A DNA stretch of 64,000 bases. Origin: Chryseobacterium indicum (GTDB lineage: Bacteria; Bacteroidota; Bacteroidia; Flavobacteriales; Weeksellaceae). Both the position numbers and the translations under genes were made by a program. Below, piece by piece: positions 32,798-42,248 of the stretch. The notes beneath the pieces were generated by a model. It did not search any database and was not told the DNA's origin. It was given only the letters and a program-made list of their open reading frames with translations. Location of the stretch: assembly GCF_021504595.1 (NCBI RefSeq), contig NZ_JACSGT010000001.1:1426001-1490000 (forward strand), in the 5' to 3' direction. Within the stretch, counting starts at the first letter, position 1, and every line of letters begins with the position of its first letter.

Positions 32798-33417
32798 GAA
32801 GTAAGTTGGAAGAAAAAAAATATACTGCGAATAGTATTCAAAGCTTAGAAGGAATGGAGCATGTAAGACTTCGTCCTAAAATGTATTTTGAAGACTGTTT
32901 TAAAGAAAATAATTTAAATGCTCTTGTATTTGGATCTTTGTGTCATGCTATTGATGAATATTTTGATGAAAACTGCAGTGAAATTATAATTAATGCCGTA
33001 GGAAAATCATTAAAAATAGAATATAATGCAGGAATGTCTTTAGAAAAATCTCGCGATTTAACTATAGCAGAATGTATTATGACTAAAATTGGCGCATGTA
33101 GCAATGAGAAGAAGCATTTGGAAGTAGGTGATGAATTTTGTCGGGTTGGAATGGCAATAATTAATGCTGTCTCCGAAAAATGCGAACTCAAGACAATTTT
33201 CAGCAGGCAAGGAGGTCATTTTATTTTTGAAAAAGGAAAAACAGTATCGAAGGAAATTATTAAAACGGATAATTCTGAGGATTTTACAACAATAAGCTTT
33301 GAGATCAGCAAAGAGATTTTTGAAGATTCTGTTTTTGAATTAAATGATTTGCAATTGAAATTAAATGCTTTGAAAGAAAGACTGCCAAATTTAAAAATTG
33401 AGACAAATAATTTATAA
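32794..33417 (+). CDS. GyrB/ParE-like GHKL domain protein lacking catalytic residues
   Basis: The 207-residue protein aligns along its whole length with the N-terminal ATPase domain of GyrB. YTANSIQSLEGMEHVRLRPK MYF parallels YDxSSIxVLxGLExVRKRPGMYI, and VGMAIINAVSEKCELK parallels VGVxVVNALS. The Mg-binding Asn of DNAIDEA is replaced (CHAIDEY, His51), the DGRGIP motif becomes NAGMSLE, and the GGLHGVG lid becomes GDEFCRVG. ATP hydrolysis is therefore unlikely. It lacks the transducer, TOPRIM and C-terminal domains. The start is a TTG overlapping the DUF2807 stop; a second TTG lies 12 bp on. Its role is unknown; a gyrase-binding regulator is one possibility. Confidence 0.7.
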   Translation: MRSKLEEKKYTANSIQSLEGMEHVRLRPKMYFEDCFKENNLNALVFGSLCHAIDEYFDENCSEIIINAVGKSLKIEYNAGMSLEKSRDLTIAECIMTKIGACSNEKKHLEVGDEFCRVGMAIINAVSEKCELKTIFSRQGGHFIFEKGKTVSKEIIKTDNSEDFTTISFEISKEIFEDSVFELNDLQLKLNALKERLPNLKIETNNL

Positions 33418-33427
33418 ATAAGTGCTT

Positions 33428-33486
33428 GTCATTTTGCATGAAATGAAGAATCTTTTATAAACAGATTTCTCCTTCGTCGAAATGAC
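33428..33486. repeat. Short palindromic extragenic element
   Basis: GTCATTTTGCATGAAATGAA starting at 33428 is mirrored by the segment ending CTTCGTCGAAATGAC at 33486. It is a compact relative of the element at 26107-26340. Confidence 0.6.
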
Positions 33487-33550
33487 AAATGCTGAAACGA
33501 TAAAACAAAGAAATTAAACCGGAACTTTACAAAAATTAGAAAATACAAAT

Positions 33551-35266
33551 ATGACAACATTAGAAAAAGCAAAACTTTGGTTGGGCGAAACATTTGATGA
33601 GGAAACAAGAAAGGCTGTTCAGGAATTAATCGACAGCAATTCGCCTGATCTGGAAGACTCTTTTTACAGAGAACTGGAGTTCGGAACAGGAGGAATGAGA
33701 GGAATTATGGGTGTCGGAACCAACCGTTTAAATAAATATACTTTAGGTCAGGCAACACAGGGACTTGCCAATTATATGCTGAAGCAGTTTCAGGGAGAAG
33801 AAATTAAAGTGGCAATTGCTTATGACGTAAGAAATAACTCGAAAGAATTCGGAAAACTGGTGGCTGATGTTTTAACGGCAAACGGAATTAAAGTATTGCT
33901 TTTCAAAGATCACAGACCGACTCCTGAATTGTCATTTACCGTGAGAAATAAAAAATGTCACGGAGGAATTGTTTTAACGGCTTCTCACAATCCGCCGGAA
34001 TACAACGGTTACAAAGTATACTGGAATGACGGAGCGCAGATTGTTCCGCCACACGATGAAGCGATCATCAATGAAGTTTATTCTACAAAATTTGAAGATA
34101 TTAAATTCAACGGAAATGATGATTTAATCGAATGGATCGGGGAAGAGCAGGATGATGTGTATATTGATGCATGTATCGAAAATTCTACCTATCAGAATGT
34201 TGGAAAAGAAAATTTAAACATCGTTTTCACATCCATTCACGGAACAACTTATACAACCGTTCCGAAAGCTTTGGAAAAAGCAGGTTTCAAAAAAATTGAT
34301 CTTGTGAAAGAACAAATGATCCCAAGCGGAAATTTCCCGACGGTAGATTCCCCGAATCCGGAAGAGCCGGCCGCTTTGGAAATGGCAATGGATCTGGCGA
34401 AAATTACCAATGCTGACATCGTGATCGGAACAGATCCGGATGGTGACAGACTGGGAATTGCAGTAAGAAATCTTGACGGAGAAATTGAATTGTTAAATGG
34501 AAATCAGACCAATACGATCCTTACGTATTATATATTAAACGAATGGAGAAAGCAGGAAAGAATCACAGGAAAAGAATTCATCGGTTCTACGATCGTAACT
34601 TCAGATATTTTCTTTGATATTGCACAGAAATTCGGTGTTGACTGCAAAGTCGGATTAACCGGATTCAAATGGATCGGAAAAATGATCCGTGATTTTGAAG
34701 GAAAAGAAAAATTCGTTTGCGGGGGTGAAGAAAGTTTCGGTTTCATGACGGGTGACTTCGTTCGTGATAAAGATTCTTGCGGAAGTATTGTTTTAGCCTG
34801 CGAAATTGCAGCGTGGTGCAAAGCCAACGGTAGAACGATGTACCAATACATGATCGAAATTTATCAGGAGTTGGGAATGTATTATGAAGGACTGGTAAAC
34901 TTGGTAAGAAAAGGAAGAGACGGAGCGGAAGAAATTCAGAATATGATGAAGAATTTCCGTGAAAATCCTCCAAAAGAATTGGCTGGTTCATTGGTTGAAG
35001 AAGTGAAAGACTTTAAAGAACAGACTAATTTTATCGTTTCAAAAGGAGAGAAGCAAGTAATGAACGATATTCCGAAATCGAATGTATTGATTTATTATAC
35101 TCAGGACGGAACCAAAGTCTGCGTAAGACCTTCCGGAACAGAACCAAAGATCAAATTCTATATTTCTGTAAAAGATTCCATTACTTCTGAAGCAGATTTC
35201 AGAGATAAATTGAAGTCTTTAGAGGCTAAAATAGAAGAAGTAAGAAAGGATTTGAAATTAGATTAA
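33551..35266 (+). CDS. Phosphoglucomutase/phosphomannomutase-family phospho-sugar mutase
   Basis: The 571-residue protein has all four mutase elements: the phosphoserine loop TASHNPPEYNGY (Ser145), the metal loop GTDPDGDR (~residue 295), the sugar-binding GGEESFGF (~395) and the phosphate-binding RPSGTEPKIKFYI (~530). The length and the FGTGGMRGIMG opening match the PGM2-like group. It interconverts hexose 1- and 6-phosphates (glucose or mannose) in the cytoplasm, feeding glycogen and envelope sugars. Specificity cannot be decided from motifs alone. The gene has its own start region. Confidence 0.92.
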   Translation: MTTLEKAKLWLGETFDEETRKAVQELIDSNSPDLEDSFYRELEFGTGGMRGIMGVGTNRLNKYTLGQATQGLANYMLKQFQGEEIKVAIAYDVRNNSKEFGKLVADVLTANGIKVLLFKDHRPTPELSFTVRNKKCHGGIVLTASHNPPEYNGYKVYWNDGAQIVPPHDEAIINEVYSTKFEDIKFNGNDDLIEWIGEEQDDVYIDACIENSTYQNVGKENLNIVFTSIHGTTYTTVPKALEKAGFKKIDLVKEQMIPSGNFPTVDSPNPEEPAALEMAMDLAKITNADIVIGTDPDGDRLGIAVRNLDGEIELLNGNQTNTILTYYILNEWRKQERITGKEFIGSTIVTSDIFFDIAQKFGVDCKVGLTGFKWIGKMIRDFEGKEKFVCGGEESFGFMTGDFVRDKDSCGSIVLACEIAAWCKANGRTMYQYMIEIYQELGMYYEGLVNLVRKGRDGAEEIQNMMKNFRENPPKELAGSLVEEVKDFKEQTNFIVSKGEKQVMNDIPKSNVLIYYTQDGTKVCVRPSGTEPKIKFYISVKDSITSEADFRDKLKSLEAKIEEVRKDLKLD

Positions 35267-35281
35267 TTTCATTCGATCTTC

Positions 35282-36190
35282 ATGATAAAAAGAAGTTTAG
35301 CGGCTTTTATTCTGTTGATTTTTATTTTTTCATGCAAAAAAGAAGCACCAAAAACTTCTGCAGGAAAGATAGAAAAAAACACCGTTTCAAAAGCAGAAAC
35401 AAAAGAGGATTCGTTTAAGCCTATTGATACTGCCTGTTCTTCCAGAAATAAGACGGAAGATTATATTGCAGCGTTTCAGTGGTATCAGCAGAAAGCAGAA
35501 AAAGAAATTGCTCAGAATTCACCTGAACAGAATGATAAATTATACGAAGATTATATCAGGATTCGTGAAAAATATACAGACTGTTTAAACGAAAGTCTGA
35601 ATAAGATACTTGAAGAATATGTGAATTATTATGATTCCGAAAGCAAAAGTTACAAGTTTCCTGAAAATATAAAGAAACTGATTGCCGAACTGAAGGAAGC
35701 TGATCTTGAATTTATAGAAGTAGGAGAAGGATATACCGAAATATATTCGGTTCCGGATCATTATTTTTCTGTATTTAAAGATAAAGTAACTCCTGATTAT
35801 AATACGTATATCGAGCAGTTAGCGAAAGAAAGCGAAGGTCTTTATTCGGCGGATGCAGGATTGGTAATTTCATGGAAAGAGTTAGGAGAAAGGACTGTTT
35901 TTTGGGAAGATTTTATAAAAAAATATCCTAAAAGTTCATTGATTTCCAGAGTAAAAGAAATATACAATAATTATTTGTATGATTATTTATTCGGTATGGA
36001 GAATACACCAACTTACGAGTTTTTGGATGGAACGATATATGACGAAAACAGGAAAGAATTCAATAGGATCATAAAGAAATATCCGAATTCTGCTGTAGCT
36101 AAAAAGGCAAAAGAATTAATCAACCTTCTGGATGCAAAAGTTCCTGAAGAAGAAGTTGTAAGAAAAATAAATATTAGAAGAGAATATTAA
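35282..36190 (+). CDS. Lipoprotein of unknown function
   Basis: The 302-residue product has a lipoprotein signal with lipobox FSC at ~residue 18 (IFIFSCKKE). The mature part is helical and charged, with phrases like TEDYIAAFQWYQQKAEKEIA and two similar C-terminal segments (FIKKYPKSSLISRVKEIYNN and IIKKYPNSAVAKKAKELINL) that look like TPR or Sel1-type helix pairs. No family is recognised. It follows the mutase gene by 15 bp and precedes an aminotransferase gene by 20 bp, so it may be part of a transcript, but no functional link is apparent. Confidence 0.7.
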   Translation: MIKRSLAAFILLIFIFSCKKEAPKTSAGKIEKNTVSKAETKEDSFKPIDTACSSRNKTEDYIAAFQWYQQKAEKEIAQNSPEQNDKLYEDYIRIREKYTDCLNESLNKILEEYVNYYDSESKSYKFPENIKKLIAELKEADLEFIEVGEGYTEIYSVPDHYFSVFKDKVTPDYNTYIEQLAKESEGLYSADAGLVISWKELGERTVFWEDFIKKYPKSSLISRVKEIYNNYLYDYLFGMENTPTYEFLDGTIYDENRKEFNRIIKKYPNSAVAKKAKELINLLDAKVPEEEVVRKINIRREY

Positions 36191-36210
36191 ATAAATTTAA
36201 ATAAAATAAA

Positions 36211-37464
36211 GTGAAAGTTTCAAAATTAGCGGCGAACCTGATTGGTTCTGAAATTGTAAAAATTGGTAATGAAGTAAATGATTTAAAGGCAAAAGGAGCG
36301 GAGATTGCCAATCTTACGATTGGTGATTTAAATTCTAATATTTATCCGATTCCTGCAAAATTGAAGGAAGAAATTCAGAAAGCTTATCAGAATAATCTGA
36401 CAAATTATCCGCCTGCAAACGGACTTTTATCTTTAAGAAAAGAAGTTTCCAAAGATTTAAAAACCAGATGGAATTTAGACTATTCACCCAATGATATTTT
36501 AATTACGGCAGGTTCAAGACCTTTGATCTATGCAGTGTACAAAACAATCGTGGATGAAGGAGATAAAGTAGTGTATCCGATTCCGTCCTGGAACAATAAT
36601 CATTACGCTTACCTTACTTCAGCCAACGCAGTGGAAGTAAAAACAACTCCTGAAAACAATTTCCTTCCGACTGCGGATGATCTTAGACCTCACTTAGAAG
36701 GAGCCGTTTTATTGGCACTTTGTTCACCGTTGAATCCTACCGGAACCATGTTTACAAAAGATCAGCTTGCTGAAATCTGCGAACTGGTTTTAGCGGAAAA
36801 CAAAAAAAGAGGTGAAGACGAAAAGCCTTTATACTTAATGTACGACCAGATTTATTCTAACCTTACTTTTGGGGCTGAACACGTAGATCCGGTTTCTCTT
36901 TTCCCTGAAATGAAAGAATTTACGGTCTATATCGATGGTATTTCAAAATGTCTTGCCGCAACAGGAGTTCGTGTAGGATGGGGATTTGGTCCGGTTCATA
37001 TCATGGACAAAATGAAAGCTCTTTTAACGCACGTTGGAGCTTGGGCGCCAAAACCAGAACAGGAAGCAACAGCAAAATATTACGAAAATCCTGAAGACGT
37101 AAATGAATTTGTTGAAGATTTTAAAGGTAAACTGGAAGCCAGCCTGAAAGTTCTTCACGGCGGAATTCAGGATTTGAAAGGAAAAGGACTTTCTGTAGAC
37201 AGCATCGAGCCTATGGGAGCACTTTATCTTACGATTAAATTAGATTATATCGGAAAAATAAAACCGGACGGAGCGGTGATTGAAAACTCTTCTGATCTCG
37301 TATTCTATTTAATCAATGAAGCAGGTGTTGCATTGGTTCCGTTCTCTGCTTTCGGGGAAGAAAAATCAGAGCCTTGGTTCAGAGCTTCTGTAGGAGGTTT
37401 GGCAATCGACGAAATTGAAGTGATGATGCCAAAACTGGAAAATGCTTTGAACGCTTTAAAATAG
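36211..37464 (+). CDS. Class I/II PLP-dependent aminotransferase
   Basis: The 417-residue protein (GTG start, MKVSKLAANLIGSEIVKIGN) is a fold-type I aminotransferase. Asn175 in SPLNPTG, Asp212 in YDQIY and the Schiff-base Lys246 in DGISKCLAATGVRVGW are present, with Arg254 contacting phosphate. The C-terminal FRASVGGLAIDEIE binds the substrate carboxylate. The opening resembles aspartate/aromatic aminotransferases, but the substrate is not clear. A terminator follows. Confidence 0.9.
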   Translation: MKVSKLAANLIGSEIVKIGNEVNDLKAKGAEIANLTIGDLNSNIYPIPAKLKEEIQKAYQNNLTNYPPANGLLSLRKEVSKDLKTRWNLDYSPNDILITAGSRPLIYAVYKTIVDEGDKVVYPIPSWNNNHYAYLTSANAVEVKTTPENNFLPTADDLRPHLEGAVLLALCSPLNPTGTMFTKDQLAEICELVLAENKKRGEDEKPLYLMYDQIYSNLTFGAEHVDPVSLFPEMKEFTVYIDGISKCLAATGVRVGWGFGPVHIMDKMKALLTHVGAWAPKPEQEATAKYYENPEDVNEFVEDFKGKLEASLKVLHGGIQDLKGKGLSVDSIEPMGALYLTIKLDYIGKIKPDGAVIENSSDLVFYLINEAGVALVPFSAFGEEKSEPWFRASVGGLAIDEIEVMMPKLENALNALK

Positions 37465-37483
37465 AATATTAAATATAATATAT

Positions 37484-37517
37484 AGCTTCGTGAATATACT
37501 TTGCGAAGCTTTTTTTG
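37484..37517 (+). terminator. Terminator of the aminotransferase gene
   Basis: AGCTTCG (37484-37490) pairs with CGAAGCT (37504-37510), followed by a T-run. Confidence 0.78.
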
Positions 37518-37530
37518 ACTTATAGCCTTA

Positions 37531-38127
37531 ATGAGATTACCTAAAAGATACTTTCTCGAAACTAAACTTTTGAGCTATTCCACATTAGGAATTATTATTT
37601 TAGTAATTTTGAGTGTCTGGATTTCAGGAACAGGTTCTCATAGGTCTTTGTTTCAGAATTCCATTTTATCAACTTCTATTTTAGCCGTTGCTTTCTTTCT
37701 TTTTATAAGTCTGGGACTATATTACGGATTAAAGCTGAAAGAAAATGTGGGAAGTATTGTAAACAGAGAAAAAATAAAAAGTTACAGAATTAGTAAGCCA
37801 AAAGTCGATAACTTTGATTTTCCTGATATTAGCTTAATTGGAAATGAAGGTTGCGGAGAGATTATTATTTCAATAATTTTATGGATTTTGTTGTCTGTAG
37901 TTCTTATTTTTCTTCTCTATTTTCTGAGTGTTTTTTTCTGGGTTGTCATTTTGCTGTTTGCAGCCATGCTGTACTGGATCTTTTTCCGTGCTTTGCGGTT
38001 GGTATTTAAGAATTCAAAACATTGCAGAGGAAATCTTTTGAAAAGTTTCGGTTTCGGATTTTTTTATTCGTTTCTTTACATTTCATGGATCTATGGAATT
38101 ATTTTTTTAGTTAATTATTTAAATTAA
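37531..38127 (+). CDS. Multi-pass membrane protein, unknown
   Basis: The 198-residue protein has hydrophobic segments at ~15-33, ~45-68, ~108-150 (probably two helices) and ~170-195, separated by a charged loop ([20 protein letters not shown]). I recognise no family. The segment [20 protein letters not shown] closes it. It precedes kdsB by 19 bp and may be cotranscribed. Confidence 0.65.
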   Translation: MRLPKRYFLETKLLSYSTLGIIILVILSVWISGTGSHRSLFQNSILSTSILAVAFFLFISLGLYYGLKLKENVGSIVNREKIKSYRISKPKVDNFDFPDISLIGNEGCGEIIISIILWILLSVVLIFLLYFLSVFFWVVILLFAAMLYWIFFRALRLVFKNSKHCRGNLLKSFGFGFFYSFLYISWIYGIIFLVNYLN

Positions 38128-38146
38128 ATCTCTAATTATTTTATCA

Positions 38147-38869
38147 ATGAAAATTATCGCAGTTATTCCCGCCCGATACGAAGCCAGTCGTTTTCCGGCA
38201 AAACTGATGCAGTTGCTTGGAGATAAAACCGTTATCACAACCACTTATCAGAATGTCGTGGAAACAAATCTGTTTGATGAAGTTTTTGTGGCAACAGATT
38301 CTGAAATTATTTTTAATGAAATTACCGAAAATGGTGGAAAAGCCGTAATGACCGGACAACATGAAACCGGAAGCGACCGTATTGCCGAAGCAGTGCAGAA
38401 TATCGACTGTGATATCGTGATCAATGTTCAGGGAGATGAACCTTTCCTTAAATTAGAACCTTTACAACAATTAATTGAAGTTTTTCATCAGGATGACAAT
38501 CAGGAGATTTCTTTGGCTTCATTGAAAATAAAACTCACTGAAAAAGAAGAGATTGAGAATCCTAATAATGTAAAAGTTATTACGGACAATAATGGTTTCG
38601 CACTGTATTTCAGCCGTTCTGTGATTCCATTTCATCGTGAAATTTCGTATAATGTTGATTATTTCAAACATATTGGGGTCTATGCCTTCAGAAAGCACGC
38701 TTTGATCCAGTTCTCAAAACTGGAAATGAAACCTCTGGAGATTTCAGAAAAGATAGAATGCATCCGATATCTGGAATATGGCATGAAAATCAGAATGATA
38801 GAAACCAATTTCGTTGGCGTAGGAATAGATACGCCGGAAGACCTTGAAAAAGCAAGAAGATTAATTTAA
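38147..38869 (+). CDS. kdsB: 3-deoxy-manno-octulosonate cytidylyltransferase
   Basis: The 240-residue protein activates KDO as CMP-KDO for lipopolysaccharide core assembly, using CTP. The nucleotide-binding start [18 protein letters not shown], the [15 protein letters not shown] loop, [10 protein letters not shown] (catalytic metal Asp) and the [12 protein letters not shown] segment are classic KdsB signatures. The ending [15 protein letters not shown] is also typical. It acts in the cytoplasm and is normally essential in LPS-bearing bacteria. Confidence 0.95.
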   Translation: MKIIAVIPARYEASRFPAKLMQLLGDKTVITTTYQNVVETNLFDEVFVATDSEIIFNEITENGGKAVMTGQHETGSDRIAEAVQNIDCDIVINVQGDEPFLKLEPLQQLIEVFHQDDNQEISLASLKIKLTEKEEIENPNNVKVITDNNGFALYFSRSVIPFHREISYNVDYFKHIGVYAFRKHALIQFSKLEMKPLEISEKIECIRYLEYGMKIRMIETNFVGVGIDTPEDLEKARRLI

Positions 38870-38932
38870 AAACGTGATGTAATTCACATTTTCAAATTGT
38901 TTCATTTTCAAATTTTCAAATTAAAAAAGCCT

Positions 38933-38940
38933 TATATTTG
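38933..38940 (+). promoter_or_regulatory. -7 element TATATTTG
   Basis: This consensus element ends 19 bp before the ATG at 38960. Confidence 0.55.
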
Positions 38941-38959
38941 AATTGATAAAATAAAATTA

Positions 38960-39622
38960 ATGAAGAAGTTACTTTTAGTATTCGTCCTGATCATTTCACC
39001 ATCCTTTTTTGCGCAGACCGCCAAAGAAATTATTGATAAAAACATTGAATTATCCGGAGGATTAACCAATTGGAAACTATTAAATTCAGTATTGCTGCAG
39101 GGAAGAGTTATCCTGGGAATTAAGGATGAATATCCGATTAAAATTTATCAGCAGCGTCCGAATCTTACCAAAACCGTCATCACCATTAGCGGAAAAGATA
39201 CAGCTATTGAAGGCTACGACGGATCAAAAGGATATGCCATGAATTATGCGACCAACAAAGTTCAGGAATATGCAGGATATGTCGCAGAAAGCTTTGATAA
39301 TGATTTCATAGACTGGGAAAATAAAGGTTTTGAGGCGAAATATTTAGGCAAAGAAGTTGTGGGAAATATTTACTGTCATAAAGTGGAATTAACGAAAAAT
39401 GTTAACAAAAACATCTATTATTTCGATACCAAAAATTATATGTTGCTGAAAGAAGTAAAAAAAGATGAAACTTTATCGTATTCAGATTATAAAAAAGTCG
39501 GAAATTTATCCATGCCTTTCAGAATAGAATCTTCCAGTGCAAAAAAAGACGGAGATTATGTAATGCTCATCAACAGGATTGATATTAATAAGGTATTTCC
39601 TGCCAATACATTTAAATTTTAA
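38960..39622 (+). CDS. Exported LolA/outer-membrane-lipoprotein-sorting-like protein
   Basis: The 220-residue product has a signal peptide (MKKLLLVFVLIISPSFFA, then Q). The mature domain begins AKEIIDKNIELSGGLTNWKL, then repeated beta strands (QGRVILGIKDEYPIKIYQQR and YCHKVELTKNVNKNIYYFD) that resemble the half-barrel of LolA/LolB-type lipid carriers common in Bacteroidetes. Binding of a hydrophobic ligand is an inference from fold similarity. Glutathione peroxidase follows after 21 bp. Confidence 0.65.
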   Translation: MKKLLLVFVLIISPSFFAQTAKEIIDKNIELSGGLTNWKLLNSVLLQGRVILGIKDEYPIKIYQQRPNLTKTVITISGKDTAIEGYDGSKGYAMNYATNKVQEYAGYVAESFDNDFIDWENKGFEAKYLGKEVVGNIYCHKVELTKNVNKNIYYFDTKNYMLLKEVKKDETLSYSDYKKVGNLSMPFRIESSSAKKDGDYVMLINRIDINKVFPANTFKF

Positions 39623-39643
39623 ATCAGACAATAAAATTTAGTT

Positions 39644-40222
39644 ATGAAAAAGTTATTTTTAATGTTCTTGTCAGTTGTTGCATTTTTCAACAGCTGCGCT
39701 CAGAAAAAAAGTGAAGAATCTAAAGCCAAAACCAAAGAACTTATGGGAAAATCAATATACGACTTTAAGGTTGATGCCTTGGAAGAAGGAAAGCAGATCA
39801 ACTTTGCAGATTTTAAAGGAAAGAAAATCCTTATTGTAAATACGGCTTCAGAATGTGGATTTACTCCTCAATATGCTGATCTTGAAAAAGTTGCTGAAGA
39901 GTTTAAAGGCAAATTGGTGGTGGTAGGATTTCCTGCCAACAATTTCGGAGGTCAGGAGCCGGGAAGCAATAAAGAAATCGGAGCTTTCTGCCAGAAAAAT
40001 TACGGAGTAACATTCCCAATGGCTGCCAAAGTTTCAGTAAAAGGAAGCGACACTGCTCCAATCTTCCAATATTTAACTGAAAAAGATTTAAACGGAGTAA
40101 AAAACACCACCATCCTTTGGAATTTCACCAAGTTTCTGATAGATGAAAACGGAAAACTAATCGATTCCTTCGTAAGTACGACAAAACCAACAGACGAAGC
40201 GATTACCAAATATTTGAAATAA
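39644..40222 (+). CDS. Lipoprotein-type glutathione peroxidase homologue
   Basis: The 192-residue protein has a lipoprotein signal (lipobox NSC, Cys18). Its thioredoxin-fold GPx domain has the peroxidatic Cys71 in NTASECGFTPQY, a conserved FPANNFGGQEPG segment with the Gln, and LWNFTKFLIDENG with the Trp/Asn of the catalytic tetrad. It uses Cys, not selenocysteine, and such enzymes usually take electrons from thioredoxin. Lipid anchoring in the envelope would place it against periplasmic hydroperoxides. Confidence 0.9.
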   Translation: MKKLFLMFLSVVAFFNSCAQKKSEESKAKTKELMGKSIYDFKVDALEEGKQINFADFKGKKILIVNTASECGFTPQYADLEKVAEEFKGKLVVVGFPANNFGGQEPGSNKEIGAFCQKNYGVTFPMAAKVSVKGSDTAPIFQYLTEKDLNGVKNTTILWNFTKFLIDENGKLIDSFVSTTKPTDEAITKYLK

Positions 40223-40234
40223 CTAAATTATTGA

Positions 40235-41140
40235 ATGGATTTTCTGGATCGGTTTGAAGCCTGTATCATGAGCGGAGCCATTGGCGATGCATGGGGAAGC
40301 AGTTATGAAAATGAAGTTAAAACCGATGATTCGCAGATTTACTATTTAGGAAAAAGGAATATCAGGCGAAGAGTTTGGAGTATTACAGATGATACTCAGA
40401 TGACTTTAGCAACTTGTGAAGTTTTAACTGAAGGTAAATTTAAACCTGAAAATCTTATCAATAAGTTTACACAATATTACAGAAGCGGCAATTTAACAGG
40501 AATTGGAGCTTCTACACTTAAGGCAATTTTAGATACCGAAGCCGGAATTCACTGGAGTCAGGCCGGAAGAATCGGAGAATATGCCGCAGGAAACGGAGGA
40601 GCGATGAGAATTGCTCCTTTCGCTTTTTTTCAGGATGTAACGAGATCAGATATCTACGAAGCCTGTAAGGTAACGCATAGAAATGATGAAGCTTTTGCCG
40701 GAGCTTTGGCTGTCTTTCTTTCCATAAAAGCAATTCTGAATTCCGAATGGAATGGAAAAAATAATCTTTTTGACATTATTATTCCTGAAATTCCTGATAC
40801 GAACGTAAGAGACAGATTAATTGAAATCAATTCCCAAGGAAATCAATGCTCAATTTCAGAAATATCCAAATTGGGAAATAATGGATATGTAGTCAATTCT
40901 GTTCCTTTTGCAATTTTTTGCGCCACTAAAATTCTGGATTTAGGACTGGAAAAAATGTTTCAGGAAATTATTGATTGCGGAGGAGATACAGATACCAACG
41001 CTTCAATTGCCGGACAGATTACAGGGACATTAATCGGAACCAAAAATATTCCTGAAGAATTAATTTTAAAACTGAAAAATTTACAGGATTATAATTGGAT
41101 TAAAAAAATTATTGAGACAACAAAACAGAAAATAGGTTAA
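40235..41140 (+). CDS. ADP-ribosylglycohydrolase-family protein
   Basis: The 301-residue all-helical protein has the two metal-binding motifs of ARH/DraG hydrolases: SITDDTQMTLAT (Asp52, Asp53 and neighbours) and DCGGDTDTNASIAG (~247-260). GNGGAMRIAP and THRND complete the active-site rim. It would remove ADP-ribose from proteins or small acceptors in the cytoplasm. It starts 13 bp after the peroxidase gene and is convergent with the next gene. Confidence 0.9.
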   Translation: MDFLDRFEACIMSGAIGDAWGSSYENEVKTDDSQIYYLGKRNIRRRVWSITDDTQMTLATCEVLTEGKFKPENLINKFTQYYRSGNLTGIGASTLKAILDTEAGIHWSQAGRIGEYAAGNGGAMRIAPFAFFQDVTRSDIYEACKVTHRNDEAFAGALAVFLSIKAILNSEWNGKNNLFDIIIPEIPDTNVRDRLIEINSQGNQCSISEISKLGNNGYVVNSVPFAIFCATKILDLGLEKMFQEIIDCGGDTDTNASIAGQITGTLIGTKNIPEELILKLKNLQDYNWIKKIIETTKQKIG

Positions 41141-41144
41141 AATT

Positions 41145-41801
41145 TTAATCATTGCTCTTCTCCGCAAAACAGAAAATATTCCCCAGTTTTATACTTGAAT
41201 AGCCATTGCTTTTAATCTTGGAAGAATTAATCATTGCTTTTGCTAAAACATCTGTCGGTAAAGGTTTCTGACTTTCTAAAAGTCCTAATTTATTGGCAAA
41301 TTTAATGATACGGCTTCCCAAAACTTCTCCTGTTCTGTCAGAATCTTTTCTTTCCAGCATTCCGGGTTTGAAAATGGTTATTTTATTGAAATGGAGCTGT
41401 TTTACAGCATCTTCCAGTTCACCTTTCATTTTAGAATAGAAAATTTTAGATTGGGGATTCGCTCCGTAAGCAGAAACCAGAATATAATCGTCAACATTAT
41501 TTTCTTTGGCAGCTTTTGCAAATTCGTACTGATAATCAAAATCTACTTTTCTTTGTGCTTCCTTGCTTCCGGCTGCTTTTAAAGTTGTTCCGAGACAGGA
41601 AAATGCAACATCACCTTTTACTTCACTTTTCCACTCTTCAGGTTTTTCAAAATTAACGATATGCACCTTAAGTTTATCATTTTTAATTTCAAGAGATTTT
41701 CTCACAAAAACATTTACTTCTTCAAAATCTTTATCCTGAAGTAGCTGATTCACAAGGTCTTTTCCTGTAGCACCTGTTGCGCCGATAACTAAAGCTTTCA
41801 T
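41145..41801 (-). CDS. NAD(P)H-binding Rossmann-fold protein (atypical SDR)
   Basis: The 218-residue protein opens MKALVIGATGATGKDLVNQL, where GATGATG (7-13) is the atypical-SDR dinucleotide motif. FSCLGTT and VSAYGANPQSKIFYSKMKGE follow, with a Tyr122-x3-Lys126 pair. FKPGMLERKDSDRTGEVLGS matches the HTATIP2/TIP30-like group common in Bacteroidetes. Its substrate is unknown. It ends 4 bp from the convergent ARH gene. Confidence 0.85.
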   Translation of the reverse strand: MKALVIGATGATGKDLVNQLLQDKDFEEVNVFVRKSLEIKNDKLKVHIVNFEKPEEWKSEVKGDVAFSCLGTTLKAAGSKEAQRKVDFDYQYEFAKAAKENNVDDYILVSAYGANPQSKIFYSKMKGELEDAVKQLHFNKITIFKPGMLERKDSDRTGEVLGSRIIKFANKLGLLESQKPLPTDVLAKAMINSSKIKSNGYSSIKLGNIFCFAEKSND

Positions 41802-41894
41802 AAAGAATTTGATTTTAATTAATAATTAAAGAATTTCCCTACTAAATTTACAAAATTTTAATAATATTGAACTCTCAATTTTTAAACCAATTTA

Positions 41895-42248
41895 ATGGAC
41901 GCCAACGAAATTCTGGAATATTGCTTATCGAAAAAAGGAGTAACCGAAAGTTTTCCTTTTGATAATGAAACCCTTGTACTAAAAGTAGGAACGAAAGTAT
42001 TTTTATTGATGGGTCTTGAAAGACAACCTCTCGGAATCAACGTAAAAACAGATCCGGAATGGAGCGCAGAACTTCGTGAGCAGCATCCTCAGATTACGGG
42101 CGCTTATCACATGAACAAAACCCATTGGAACTCTGTGGTTATCGACGGTTTAAAAAAAGATTTAATTCTGAAAATGATCGATCAGTCGTATGAATTGGTC
42201 TTTAAATCTTTGACGAAAAAAGTTAAAGAAGAAATTTTAAACAGTTAA
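41895..42248 (+). CDS. MmcQ/YjbR-family protein
   Basis: The 117-residue protein MDANEILEYCLSKKGVTESF carries the CyaY-like YjbR fold, with PFDNETLVLKVGTKVFLLMG, LGINVKTDPEWSAELREQHP and the HMNKTHWNSVVIDG phrase, all diagnostic. DNA binding by a double-wing surface has been proposed for the family. The stop codon overlaps the stop of the convergent ribF by 4 bp. Confidence 0.88.
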   Translation: MDANEILEYCLSKKGVTESFPFDNETLVLKVGTKVFLLMGLERQPLGINVKTDPEWSAELREQHPQITGAYHMNKTHWNSVVIDGLKKDLILKMIDQSYELVFKSLTKKVKEEILNS

